Positions 32,749-45,513 of a stretch of 64,000 nt of DNA are shown here, one piece after another. A program made the position numbers and the translations under genes. How positions within the stretch are numbered: the stretch's first letter is position 1; the number at the start of each line of letters is the position of its first letter. The stretch covers positions 180,049-244,048 of the forward strand of contig CH002592.1 in assembly GCA_000149265.1 (NCBI GenBank), read 5' to 3'. The stretch comes from Ciona savignyi. Taxonomy: Eukaryota > Chordata > Ascidiacea > Phlebobranchia > Cionidae. A model generated the notes under the pieces. It saw only the letters and a list, made by a program, of their open reading frames with translations. It had not been told where the DNA came from and did not search any database.

Positions 32749-32885
32749 CGAGTACGAGGGTTGGTGGGAACGGTTAAATGGGATCCTACGGAAAGCTTAT
32801 TGGTTGATTTGTATGGCCAGGTTCACCCGGCTGTGCAAGAAGGTAAGTCGGGCAGTAGCGGGGGCAAAAAACCAAACAAATAACC

Positions 32886-33331
32886 ACCTTCAAACAATCA
32901 ATCACAACACCACGTGCTTATGGTGTCCTGTCCTCCTTCTCACCGAGGTTGGTCAAAGAATCGAATGCAAACCCAGACAAAGCGAGCACATAATGCTCTG
33001 CAGCGTCATCACAAGGCATGTGGCTCTCCCAGCTCCATGCAGCGATATGAGGTTGTAGCATCTCGTATACAATCTATATTTGTTTTAATTTATTTATGTA
33101 TAAAATATTGTGTGTTTTTAACGTCGTTCTTTTGCGTTTGAGGTTTCTCTCATGTGTTTTATAACTCTTCACGCGTTTATCACCTTGTACTGGCCTTTGT
33201 ATTTCCTTTTTTTCCCACAGTTAGTAAAACGTGCAGATAGCCACCTTAAACAATTTATGACAAACCACGTGCTAATGATGGTCTGTCCTCCTTCTCACCG
33301 AGGTTGGCCAAAGAATCAAATGCAAACTTAG
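32886..33331. repeat. Direct repeat pair of ~85 bp
   Basis: Two diverged copies (about 32890-32975 and 33245-33331) share 'ccacgtgct', 'tgtcctccttctcaccgagg' and 'aaagaatc.aatgcaaac'. The origin is unknown. Confidence 0.65.
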
Positions 33332-33821
33332 CTCATTGTAGCGATAGCGATGTGGTCTCCGCTGCCACCTTCGTGAACTTGCCACTGACACATCAGCTTT
33401 TAAATTTAACAATTAAGCAAGCAAAGCTGTCCGACCTACCGGGCATTGGCGTAGCTAGCTCCATTCGACGGAAACGAGAAGCTTTAAAGCCAGCATTTTC
33501 TAAGGAAAACTTTTAAAGGAAGAAAAATTGGCAGCATAAGATTAGCAAACGAGCCCAAAGGTCAAATGATTTATAAACTCTGCAGTTGTCCTTTCCAGCA
33601 ACACCACAGAGCCCAACAACTGCTGCCATTGCGGCAGACAAATTAAGCAACAGGGCGTCTACTAAACGGAAGAGGTAAAGTATTCGCTTAAACCATTCCC
33701 AATCCGGTTACAAAAAACGTAGTACCTCTACGTACAAATCAAAAGAATGAGCTTGTGCAATCATACATCATACCAATTACCGGTTGGGTTGATTGCCCAT
33801 TCAACCCTTAATCGTCTAGAG

Positions 33822-36349
33822 CAGGGGTCGGCAACCCCTGGCACGCGTGCCAAAGTTGGCACGCGAGACGTTTTCTCATGGCACGCCAAAAAAATGACAC
33901 ACATTTAAAAACGTAGTATATAATCATGTTTACAAAAAAAAAATTACCAAAAAAAGTAATTTTAGTCAAAAAGAAAACGATGTAATTAAAAAAATTAAGT
34001 GCGTTGCATTTTAGTTCTGTACCAACGTAATATGGTCATTGGATAATATCTCTCTTGAAGTCATGGAAAAAATGTACTAAGTAGCACGTGGAAGGTTTGT
34101 TACGACATAGACAGATGTTTGATTTTGCCAATCCTTGATCACGCACAACTAAAATCATGATCAGGCGCCCTGCACGTGATTACTAATTGTTTAAAATGGG
34201 AAAACATGTGACGTGCGAAATATAAATAGAACACATTTTTATAGTGTTTAACAACGAGCTCTCTGCCTAAAAAGTCTAAAATATAACTTATGGAATAATG
34301 GCCTCTTCTAAAAAACTCAAATTAGACGTAAGATCTTTCCAAGAATCCTGGACATTAGATTTTGGGTTTGTTTCTCGGGATGACCGAGCTGTATGCGCCC
34401 TTTGCTGTCAAAATGTCGTTTGCCGAACTTCAAGCCTAAAAAGACATTTCGAAACAAAGCACGAGAAATCTTTCAAGGACGACGCAGAGAAGAGAGAATC
34501 TCTCAAAAAAGCAGTATCACGCTACCAAAAGCAAAGCAGCATATTCAAAAAAGCAATTCAAAGTTCGAATCGAACAACGGAAAGCAGCTACAAAATCGCG
34601 GAAGGCATTGCCAAACATGGTAAGTCCTTTACTGATGGGGTTTTTGTGAAGGAGGCGTTCCTAGGTTGTGCTGAAGTATTGTTTGGTGATTTGCCAAACA
34701 AAATCCACTATAATTTCTAGAATCAAGGATTTGCCTGTTTCTGCACGTACAGTAGAAAGACGCATCACAGACATGGCTACTGATATAACTGAGCAGCAAA
34801 GTGCTGCTTTAAAAGCTGCAGAGGTTTTCAGCGTTGCTCTGGATGAAAGCGTGGATATAAACGATAGCCCACGTTTAGCAGTTGTAGCTCGGTACTGCAG
34901 TAATGGCGAGATACACGAAGAGCTCTGCTGCCTAAAATCTATGAACGGCAGTACTAAAGGAGAAGATGTACTAAATACTTTTATCAAGCACTTTGAACAA
35001 AGAGATATTGATATAAAAAAGATATTTTCAATTACAACAGACGGTGCACCTGCGATGGTTGGAATACATCGTGGATTTGTTACACTTGCTGAACAAATGA
35101 TTGGGCATCCTGTTATGAAGTTACATTGCATTATTCACCAAGAAAATCTTTGTGCGAAGATTTCAGATTCAGAACTTAATGATGTAATGTCAACCGTAAC
35201 GAAGATAGTGAATTTTCTTGTTGCACGCTCTGCTAAAACACACAGGCAATTTCGATCTTTGCTTGAAGAGATGGGTAGTGCATACCGTGATGTGCCTCTG
35301 CACTGCAGTGTCAGATGGTTAAGTCGAGGTAAGGTACTGTGGAGGTTTGTTGAATGCCTAGTGGAGATAAAGGTTTTTTTGGCAACACAAAAACAAACTT
35401 ACCCTGAACTGGAAGATGAAAAATGGCTGGCAAAATTAATGTTTCTTGTGGATATCACTGCTCATCTTAACGAACTCAATCTTCGTCTGCAGGGCTCAGG
35501 ACAAACAGTGATTTGTCTCTTTGAGGAATGGAAAGGATTTATATCTAAACTTGATGTGTACACACGGGACATCCAAACTGCATCTTTTCTCTATTTTAAA
35601 CACCTGAAGGCTTTCTCAGTGGATCACCAAGTTAATACCGTTGAAATTGAAATGTACATGAGAAATTTAACGTCTCGGTTTTGCAGTAGATTTCAAGACT
35701 TTCAACATTTTGGTTCACTATTTTCGTTTCTTATTAAACCAGAAAGCAGCGAAAACTTGAATTTGACAGCATTTGAATGGATGAATATCGAAGATTTTGA
35801 AATGCAGCTAATCGATTTAAAAGCGTCTTTTGTTGTGGACATCAAAATTTTTTGATCTACGGAAATCATTGGAAACTGTTGAAAACAAGCAAAAGGGCAT
35901 TTTAACTTGCTGGGAATCTTTGCCGGAAAAATTCAGTTGCCTTAAAAAAATGGCAACTGGTTTATTATCCTCGTTCGGATCGACGTATTTGTGCGAACAA
36001 ATATTTTCTCACATGAAGTACGTTCTTGGTCCCCACCGAAACCGACTGACTGAAGATCACTCTGAAGCATGCGTTCAGTTAAAAGTCACAAATTATGTCC
36101 CAAATATTGCTGAGCTGAGCAAAGAAAAACGAGGGCAAGGATCCCATTAAAAAAGTGACGGCTTTGATTATTATTTGACCATACCATTTTAATTTGACTT
36201 TATCTAATAAAATTCATAATCAAACTATGCTGTTGCATAATTGTATATAAAAACAGTACAATATATAAAGTGGTTGGCACGCGAGTTGCTCTCATGGTTA
36301 TAAAAATTTAAAAAATGGCACTCTGCAGTCAAAAGGTTGCCGACCCCTG
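33822..36349 (+). mobile_element. Nearly complete hAT transposon, 2.53 kb
   Basis: Perfect 15-bp terminal inverted repeats CAGGGGTCGGCAACC / GGTTGCCGACCCCTG, with an exact 8-bp target duplication 'gtctagag' (33814-33821 and 36350-36357). Subterminal 'ttggcacgcga' occurs near both ends. Inside lies a transposase reading frame on the plus strand covering most of the element (34298-36150), interrupted by two one-base shifts. Perfect ends and target duplication indicate a recent insertion. It landed next to a LINE fragment. Confidence 0.95.
34298..36150 (+). pseudogene. hAT transposase (Charlie/GTF2IRD2-like), two frameshifts
   Basis: Part 1 (34298 to ~34692) starts MASSKKLKLD and has a BED-type zinc finger: CALC, then HFETKH. 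Part 2 (~34693 to ~35850, next frame) carries the RNase H-like catalytic core: LDESVD (first Asp), TTDGAPAMVG (second Asp), HCIIHQE and HCSVRWLSR. Part 3 (~35851-36150, third frame) has the C-terminal hAT dimerisation region, STYLCEQIFSHMK. Both breaks are at homopolymers (AAAA near 34698; AAAATTTTTT near 35848) and each equals one extra base. Apart from these, no stop codon is seen. They could be real mutations or assembly errors. The domain order is complete for the family. Confidence 0.9.
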
Positions 36350-36379
36350 GTCTAGAGAAAGGAGCAAAAACAACGATCG

Positions 36380-36740
36380 TCGTTTTGTTTCTGCAAATAC
36401 GGCCCTGGTCACGTTCACGGTGATCATAAACTGCTTCACAACGTCCGGCTAAGCTTATCAAAGAAGGCTAGGTATCTTGGTGTCATCTTAGACAACAAAT
36501 TTTGAAAGAATCACCCTACAAATCGTATCATGAAGACAACTGCTACTCTAGCACAATACCGAGCTTCTATCTCGTCCATCGCAGCTTATCTCTTATAACT
36601 ATGGTTCACGGCTCGACAGGTCGGCTGGTGCTGGCTTATTTGACTGCTATATCGCGGATAGCTCCCGGGCGATGGAGTAACGGACGTCTATGGACTAATG
36701 CCTGGTCCCGGTGCAACCCAGGACCCCACCGTATAAAATA
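36380..36740 (+). mobile_element. LINE reverse-transcriptase fragment (decayed)
   Basis: One frame reads LSKKARYLGVILDNKF, the conserved motif near the end of the RT domain in Jockey/CR1-type LINEs, then a stop. The continuation (ATLAQYRASIS) also fits before more stops. Only a short piece remains. The hAT element at 33822-36349 sits immediately upstream. Confidence 0.65.
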
Positions 36741-37046
36741 AAAATGTAGGAAATCTTCATGTTCAAATCCATATAGCATAGCCATAGGGAACACTACGAA
36801 AATTACCAATCAAGAACATTATGTAAAAGCAGAACAAATACCTTCATCACAAACCAATATTCCATAAAGACTACAATAATAGTGTATAATAAAATACCCC
36901 AAAACAGTTAAACTCAGGGCGGTGTTTATTTTTTCTGCCAAGTTATCTAAAATGTGACATTTTGTAATTGCCAAGATTTGACAAACCATGTGATTTTGCT
37001 ATGGTCACAAAAATACAATTACGTCATTTCTGGTATTCATCTAAAG

Positions 37047-38161
37047 CAGGGGTTCTTAAACTGGGGGGCGCGCCACCCTTGGGGGGCGTATAAGCTTCTC
37101 AAGGAGGGCGCGAGAAAAATTGCTCGTTGATAACCTTCCGCATACTCTGCTTGTTAAAGTGAAAAACATCATCAATTACATAGCGACTATATGATTACCG
37201 CTGGAGGTCGGAGAAGACCTACCGCTGACACTGAATCATTTTGTTGAAATTCTACCCTGGTACGGTCGTGTGGCCGAATGGTTAACGCGACCGATACATA
37301 TACCGACTCTTATACAAAAAACAGTCCTGGTGACGAGCCCATCATGGGTCCGAAACTAGGCTCGGCTAAAAAAAAAAAAAAAGGGGGGGGCGCGAGCATG
37401 ACAATGACATATTGCAGGGTTCGAATTAACGATTTTGAAACGATTCGCGAAATGCGTGGGATACGAGAAATTCGTTTTCGCGCTTTAGCTATGTTAAATT
37501 GCCTTGGAATGCGGTTTCAGAACCTCTTAAACTAATCTTTAAAGCCAGAAAGATAATTCATTAAGCAATAGTACCGTTATTAAGTAGTAATGATAAACTA
37601 CAATACACGTATCGTGAGTTAATGCGTGTAGAATAGGACGAATATCGACGAAACGAAGCCTTTGAAACGAGTAATCTTACTTGTTAAAACACAATATAAC
37701 CTTATTATAAAGAGGTGTGTCGCATCTCCGCCAATCATAAATAAAGGAATCGTGGTATATTAACGCATAATGGCTATTGTTGCGTCGTGATAGAAATGCT
37801 TATTATGCGTCAATAATGCAAAGAAACCGCAGGTAAATAAATGTAATAGTAATTCCATTGTTATATGTTATGTTGAAGGCAAAATATGTTATATTATATT
37901 GTGTTGATGATTTATTATTAAAAGTGCGCGAAATCAGTAACGGTAATTTTTATTTTCGCGATTTTGTTAAATATTGTAATTCGCGAACTTTAAAAAACGG
38001 TTCGCGAATAGCGATTTTTCACACTAAGCAGGGTAATGGCAAATAAACTATTGCTCTAGTTTTCGTAAATTTGATTTTTGAGATAGGTGAGGCGTGAGCC
38101 ATTAACTCACTTAAGAATTCTCACCAGGGGTGGCGCGACTGAAAAAGTTTAAGAACCACTG
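37047..38161. mobile_element. Non-autonomous hAT element, 1.1 kb
   Basis: Ends CAGGGGTTCTTAAACT and the inverse of CAGTGGTTCTTAAACT, with an exact 8-bp target duplication 'atctaaag' (37039-37046 and 38162-38169). Subterminal GC-rich 'gggcgcg'/'ggcgcgac' lies on both sides. No transposase. A tRNA-like SINE is nested near its left end. Confidence 0.9.
37262..37388 (+). mobile_element. tRNA-derived SINE with poly(A), nested in the hAT element
   Basis: The head 'gtgtggccgaatggttaacg' resembles the A box of tRNA-Ser/Leu. A weak B box ('gggtccgaaacta') follows about 70 bp later, and the unit ends in a run of A at 37369-37383. It differs from the main SINE family here, which ends in (CCTAT)n. Confidence 0.55.
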
Positions 38162-38849
38162 ATCTAAAGAATCATATGGATCGGTTTTGTACATAGGATT
38201 GGTGGATTGCCTTGGAAATAACAGTTTAATTGTACATAGTTGGTTCAAAACCCAAAGTATGTACGGTCACTTTTAAAGCACCCATCAACAACCATCGACA
38301 AATATCATTCCCTATGATAAGGTAAATAAAGCATAACACTTGAACCTGAAATACTTACAAGAGTAGTTTAATAACTTTAAATTAAAATTTGTCTTAAATG
38401 AGAAGAACTTAAAAAAGTCAGTGGCAATTGCTAAACTTAGTCCAATTTAAGGATGAGCTAATGGTGATGGACGACTGATTTCTGCACCAATATCATATGA
38501 AGCAAAGCATGAAGTGATAAGAAAGACAGTCACATCGCTTCCTTGATTATAGAAGATATTCACTCAATTTCGGTAATATGGAAGAGAATATGTATTGGAT
38601 GGACTTGGTAAACAATAATGGACTTAGCTATATCTAAATCATAGAAAGTTATTTCAAGTTGCATGTGTTCATTTAATAAACACGTTTTTAACAAATGGTG
38701 GCGGTTGACAAGAAATTGTCGCCCTCTAGGTTTAATTGAAGATTTGTGCTATCAGGTTTTTTGAACTAAGTATTTCTTTCGAATGTAGAAAAATCGGCGA
38801 AAACTTCCAAAGAAAAATAACAGAAATAAAATGTAGTAAAATCAATTGT

Positions 38850-39345
38850 TGTTTCTTCAACAATATAAATGGGCATAGTTTCGTCATTAGTATTATAAAT
38901 GCGTATAGTTGCATCATTAATAATTATTTATATATATATATATATATATAAGCGGTCATCTGTTTTTTCAATATTATAAATACCCTCTGTTATTTTTTCA
39001 ATGTGAGTGAGTATTGTGACGTCATAAATATATATAAGCGAGCATTGTTGGGTCATTAATATAAATACGTTTTATTGCGCCATCATTACGTAGGTAAGCA
39101 TTGTTCTACCAAATTAAACGTGTTAATCATACACTGCACATTGCACTAGTTGCGGTAGGCCTAACCGAGGGTCAATATATTATTGTGCATTTTTGCGTCA
39201 GAAATAGTGCAGACCATTGTTGCGTAAACAATAAAATTAATCATCGTTGTGTCATAAATATGTAGTTGGACATTTATGTGTTAACAATATAAATAAGAGT
39301 ATTGTTGCGTAATTAAAATTAGTGCGAATTGCTGCCTCTTTTACT
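38850..39345. repeat. Degenerate AT-rich repeat with (TA)n
   Basis: A loose recurrence of a motif like 'cattgttgcgtcattaatat' followed by 'aaata', spaced roughly 40-60 bp, with a (TA)n run at 38931-38950. Non-coding. Confidence 0.5.
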
Positions 39346-40211
39346 CAAGTGTTTTATTTTCCCTTTTGATGAATAATTTCTTGCGTATTTTGAACAAAGC
39401 GTGAATTGTCATACATTGGTTGAGATTAAAATACACAAATTCCCTTCCTAGTATCAACAGCAATCATCATTGATCATTAAACAATTAAAGTTGGGCGGAA
39501 ACATCACACGACTTACTTCCGCTGGGCGTTCCGGCTCCATTTGTGCTATCGGACTCGAATCCCAATCTCCTAATTATCGCCGATTGCAGGTTTCCTCTTG
39601 AGCTATACTCTTTCTTTCCCTTTTTTTCCCCGTGCGGTCTTTTATCTGTTGGATATTAAAATAATCAATAACTTGAGATAGTAAATCATGTGTGAACCAC
39701 CATTATTTTTAAAACCCCACTTAAGTCGACGCTATATATTTATCACCTCATCCGTAACAGCCGTACTATTTATTGGAGATAGAGGACATATCGTTATGTT
39801 AAAATTGACGAACAACCAACATAAATTAAACCCTACACTCTTCCGATATGACGGATGGTACCCTATTAGTCATAATACTTGTGTAAATGTTTCGCTGGGT
39901 AAAATTGTGGATCCAATGTTAGTACTGCAGAACAAGAATAAAGGGTCCCCCTAGAACGAATAACAGGTTGTTTTTTCCACAGTAGTAATAATAACTGTGT
40001 TTTCCATTACAACAACAATGCAGAATTGCACAGTATTGCGCTGTCTCTTGTGTTGGGATATAAGGATATTTATTCATTTTTATCCCCGTGTTATAAATTT
40101 TATCAAAATGTAAATGTGATCGGTTGACATTGATGGAAATAAATATTATTAACATGGGTGTGACGCAATTCAGATTTATTTTCCTTGACAGAAAGTAACC
40201 CTTATACGTCA

Positions 40212-43200
40212 TTAATCCATGGACATCGCGCTAAGACAAGGTCACGGGTTGTTAGCGTGCGTAACTCAAACGACAATGGTTCTAGTGACGTGCCAGGCAT
40301 AGGTTAAATCATTCGCTCTTGAAACCAGTGGGAATAATTGGATCTATATTTTCTGTCAAGTTTTCTTTTTTTAATGCGAAATGCTTGTTTTATTAAAAAA
40401 AGTGTCTTACAAATAACAGTAGGTAAAAATTCTTTCCGATTTTCGGAATAATTTGTAAAAATTTAAAAAAGTTTAGAATAAAAATTTAAGTAAATGGCAA
40501 CCATTTTTTACAATTTAAATCAATTATACGTCATTAAATTTGCATTATGATAATTGTTTGTAGCATTTTCAATTTATACTTGCATAGGATATATGAAGCA
40601 TTAGGTGAAGTCTGTTTAGACACCTTCTTCCCACTAAAAAAGCGACAAAAAGGATTAAATTATACCTTTTGCCCATGTTACCAAAACTCCTTCCTTGACA
40701 CAATTTTTTTTTTAATTTTGAAACTTAATTTAGCAAACTGTTATAGCGAAAAAAAGTGATATACTTATTTTAACCTACTTTTCGTTTTAAATGTATTGAT
40801 GTAATTGCATGTTTGCAGTTAGACATCGTTAAAGATCAGTAAAATTGAGAGGTATATAAAACAAAATGCTGGTGAAATCGACGATTAATGCGGCGGAAGG
40901 ATTACCGGGTGCCAGAAAAGTGTGTTGCATATTAGTTGGTGTATTTGTTTTGTTTGGTTAAAAGGAATGTTTTAAAACATATAAAGATGGACATTTTTAA
41001 ACTAGCACGGAGGTGGAAAACAGTTGAAAAGATTGTATTTGTGCAATCAGTTTCAAGAAATGTCGCACTGACGTAACCACTGGATGAATGTCATTGGGCT
41101 TCCAATGGAATACATATGTTTACTGTACCGTAGCGCTCGTCAGACTACGTTTAAAACAGGTTTTATTTGTTACTTACCTTGATATGCGATTCGGTTTAAT
41201 TTCAGCTCTTGTTGTTTGTTGTTCGACCCAATAATAGCGTTTGTAGTCACCTTCGATATTCAATTCCTATAAAACAATTAGTTGTTAGGCGACGCGTGAG
41301 TTAGGCGACGCTTGTGCGATGAAAGCTAATTCACAATATTGTGATAACGACGCAAACTTTAGAAAAAAATTTAAACACAAATAGAAAAACACCTTTCACG
41401 TTGCGCAGGAAGCACCAATGAGACGACAAAAATAAGACGACCTTCACCATCCACTTTCCTCCGGTTTCGGTTTCGTTCAAACTCTGCTAAATCGAAGATA
41501 ATTACAAAATGGATATTTATGGTTTTCCTCACTGTGCGAAGTAAAAAAGGCAAAAATCATTCGTTTGAGTTAAGATTTTTAAACCAGCTCCACGCCATTA
41601 TTATTGATTTACAAAGTCCTACATCCACGTATTTCCTATAGCGTCAGATATCACGTATCAATTTCATTTTCATAAAGTTTTTTACCATTAATGTGTTTGC
41701 ACAATTGGTTTTTAAAACAAACATCGAGAAATTAGACAAAAATCAACCAAGATAAAAAATTGCAGTGAAATCGACGAAAAAAAAACTTCAAGTTTGAATT
41801 AAAATCTAAGGCTTCCTGCGGCCGTATATGGAATGGCAGGCTATTGGTAACATTAAGTTTGCGTTGGTTAGAATGGTAAATAAAAATTTGGCCTCTAATA
41901 ATAACAACATGTGTTGGTAGCAATTTAAATATTGCTTGCTTTAGCGGGGAGTATCCTCTTACGTACTAATCCAAAGACATCGCGCGAAGGCGCTACGTTT
42001 TGTTAGCGCGTCTAACTCGATCAAGAATGATTGAATGGAAAATAAATTTGAAATATTGGTTAAAGGTTTACAATTGAAAATATTTGCCACCGGTTATTTG
42101 AACTTAAATTGCAGTAACTTTTCGATTTTATTAAAATTTGATTGTGTAAATGTTTCTTAAAAATAAAAGATATCTTTTATTGATTTGCTTCATAATTTGT
42201 TTAGACAAGCTTATAATAAAAGTTCAGGTATATTTTAAACTTTGCAGTTTAAATAGGACATACATAAAGATTTAATTACGATATTTTTTGTGGCATTTTC
42301 AATTTATATTTGCATAGTATATAATGAAATTGGTAATAAATTGACCGTTTTTATTTTGGCACCTTGTTAGCGAAGCTCCTTGCAAATTATTTCTATATTT
42401 TCTAAAGATTTTAAACGTAATACAGCAAACTGCTAGCGGAACGAGTTATGCAGTTGTATTCAGGGCGATACGCTTAACTTACCTCGAGATGTGGTCGCGC
42501 TCTCTTTTCTAGAATCTATTGTTCGTTCCAACAATAGCGTTTGTAGTCACCTTCTATATTCGATTCCTGTGAAACACGCAAGTGCTGTTAGGCGGCGGGT
42601 GTAAGCGTTGCAAACTCATACAAAGCATTGCCGCAAACAATCCAACCGTTTACAAAAAAAAGAATTAAGATTCCACACCTTTCACGTTGTGTAGGACCAA
42701 TGAGACGACGAGCTTCACCCTCCACTTTTTACGGGTTTCCGTTTCTTTTAAACTCTGCTAAATCGATTTTTATTACGAAATGAATATTTTTGGTTTTCAC
42801 CCCTGCACGAATTAAAAAAAAACAAACATTATTTGTTATAATAAAGAATTTTAAAGTGGCTTTTCGCTATTATTGCTTTACAACGTCATACTAAATTCCA
42901 AGTATTATATGGCGTGAGCTATCAGGTATCAAAACAATTTTCAGGGTCGTTTTTGTACCTTTGATGTGTTTGCGAAGTAAGTTTTGCACAAATACATCGG
43001 GAAATCAGATTAAAAATCAACCAAGATATAAACGTTAAAACGTAAAAATTGGAACAGATGTGTTACTCATTTTGATTAAGCTGTATGGACAGACTCATGT
43101 TTACTGGACCGTAGCGCCCGTCAGAACTATAGCATAAGTAAATAAAATTTATACCTTAATGCAATTTTTATGTAACAATGTATTAATTATATTAAATGAC

Positions 43201-44310
43201 AAACAGCTTACATACTGTTACTGATTTCTAATGACCTGTCATTTGTTAACGAGTGAAACTTAAACGTAAACGTTAGCCCTGTGACGCATTTAGTTAATTT
43301 ACAGCATTTCGCTTAAACATAAAAGTGTTGACGAGCCTTGTATTGGTTTAAAATTTGCACATAAAACATACGTAACCAGTGGCCTATTGAAAACAATACA
43401 TCCGTGACCGAATTTTAAAACGGTTCTCCGATATTATTATTTAACAGCGGTATAATAGATTCCAGTATTTCTCCATATACCGTAAGCAATCGTGTAACAA
43501 TTACATTTTCCGGATATCAATTAAATTTATTAACGATATAATTAGCTTTGTTGTGTTTTCATGGTTATGTTAGCGGACAGACATCAGTAAATTAACGAAA
43601 AATCGGCCGGGATGCAAAATCAAATTTCCCGTAAAATCTTCCAATAATCTCATGAAATGTATAACGGGTACATCAGGAGTGTTTTCCCTTAAAATTTATT
43701 GTTTTTAAAAATACAAATACATAAGCGTATGTTTATATGTATACAAGTGGTAAAAATTGATAATTTTGTTAAAATATGTAGGAACTAAAATTCTACTTGG
43801 TCAACCAGACCACACCATTTTATTTTGATCGAATTTTACAATTTTTTTCGGGATGAATAATAGTTCAACTTTACCCTAATCTTGCGATGGTACAAGTTCC
43901 AAGATCACGAAATATATCCTTTCAATATCGAATGTTCCACCTTTATATTATTGCAATGTACGTCAGAGAGGTGTTGACGATATATCAGTATTGAACTCCT
44001 TAAATAGTCTCCTTAGGAAAAATTACCATTTTGTTACTACCTACATATTTCAAAAACGTAAGATTAGTAATTGAATCAACAATAAAGTAACATATATATG
44101 GTGGAATTTAAATTGTTTTATGACCATGCTGAATAGACATACGTAATTTGTTATGCTTAATAGACATACGTAAATTATACGTGGACCTAAATCACCGGCT
44201 GCTAAGTTACTTTGCTTCGTCTAACCAGTCTCGAACAATGTCGCACTGAAGTTACTACTGGGTGAATATTATTTGACCTCATGGGGAATACCTAAGTTTA
44301 CTGGAGCGTA
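40212..44310. repeat. Large diverged tandem duplication, 2 to 3 copies
   Basis: Landmarks recur in order: 'catcgcg' with 'gttagcg' (40225 and 41975), 'tttcaatttata.ttgcata' (40567 and 42297), 'agcgtttgtagtcaccttc' (41238 and 42535), 'caatgagacgac' (41415 and 42695), 'aactctgctaaatcga' (41478 and 42750), and 'gtttactg.a.cgtagcg.' (41118, 43098 and 44292). The spacing is about 1.3-1.8 kb. No open frame is conserved between copies, so it is probably non-coding repeat DNA. Confidence 0.65.
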
Positions 44311-44897
44311 GCGCTCGTCAGAGCTGCGATTAGGGGAGCGCGATTGACAGGTGAACTTTTTCTGATGAAATCAAAATCCTGAGAACTACCCGTCTTAAAA
44401 CCCCGCGTTTTCTGGACCAAGCATAGCATATTTTAAAATACGCACGACTCGTGTAGCTTATCAGTAATGCACTCTGTTGTTTTTCAGAATCATGAGACCC
44501 TTGTTTATTTTTTAGAAAGGTCGTCAATGAGAAGCACCTTTCGCGCGTTTAAATAGTATACGAATGTGATCAGAAGTGAATCTGGAAATTAATCTTAGGC
44601 GGGCCTAAATGATATTATTATTTCTTAGATGCACTGGGGTTTACATCGAATTTCTCTGATGTAAAATTCGAAAATGTAGAAGTGGAAGTGGTTCGATTTA
44701 TTCAAGGATTGGGATGGCGGTCGAGATGCAAGAAGACCGACACCGGCGCAATGTGATGTTGACTAAGCAATAAGTGAATCAGATTTCACTGTGTCTGTAT
44801 TAAGCGATGATAGCTTAACCGAATAGCTAGCCGCAAGGTCATTTATGACTTTGTACAGCATTGTTCTTTCGCGGTTTTAATAAAAATTTAAAAATTG

Positions 44898-45048
44898 GAT
44901 GGGATAGGATATTCATGTTTATCCCCGTGAATAGGAAAACCAAGGAGGTTAACACACGGGCAATCGTCATATCACCTCGCACCCATCGTCGGGTTACCGG
45001 AGCTATTGCAGTGTGCTATATATGATAGATACTTTAATTCCTTCAATC
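44898..45048 (-). mobile_element. SINE, cut by the BEL 5' LTR
   Basis: The tail-side half of the minus-strand SINE ('ggataggatattcatgttta' to 'attccttcaat'), stopping exactly where the LTR begins. The LTR element inserted into, or recombined with, this SINE. Confidence 0.8.
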
Positions 45049-45458
45049 TGATCACACGCTGCGTAATCATTTTGCGTCTATTAACCCTGCATGATCGACG
45101 ACCGTATCGCATATATTTCTTCGCTCTATATGGTATATAAACCCGTTGTCCTCATTGTTGTGCTATGTATTGCTTATGTACCATTTGTTGTATGTAGTCG
45201 CTTATCCGTGGTGTATAGATGTTGTGTACGTAATCCCATGAAATAACTGGTTAATGTTTATTTTATAGTGAACAAACGAAACACTTTTAATCACCTGAAA
45301 CCCTATATCTGTGCAACTGTAAATACAAGTGGTGTGTGTTATTAACTGAGGGAGGTTTACTGGCTGCAAACTAAGATCAGGTGCATTAGAGCAAGTGATC
45401 ACTTATCGACAGCTGTCAGATCATAAGGATCAGACGGAACGTTGCTACACCCGCAACA
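45049..45458 (+). mobile_element. 5' LTR of the BEL/Pao element
   Basis: A 410-bp direct repeat starting TGATCACACGCTGCG and ending CACCCGCAACA (TG...CA). Its partner is 48042-48448. A TATA-like 'ggtatataaa' occurs at about 45130. Several substitutions and small indels separate the two LTRs, so the insertion is not very recent. Confidence 0.88.
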
Positions 45459-45513
45459 TTATTAAAAGTGTTTCGGACCTGGGGAGAAGTGCGGTGAAAA
45501 AAGTCAATTCAGG

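Noticed and set aside
34661..35131. 156-codon minus-strand frame within the hAT element
   Set aside because: It is the antisense shadow of the transposase coding region.
45001..45060. A 5-bp target duplication for the BEL element
   Set aside because: Bases flanking the two LTRs do not match, so none is claimed.
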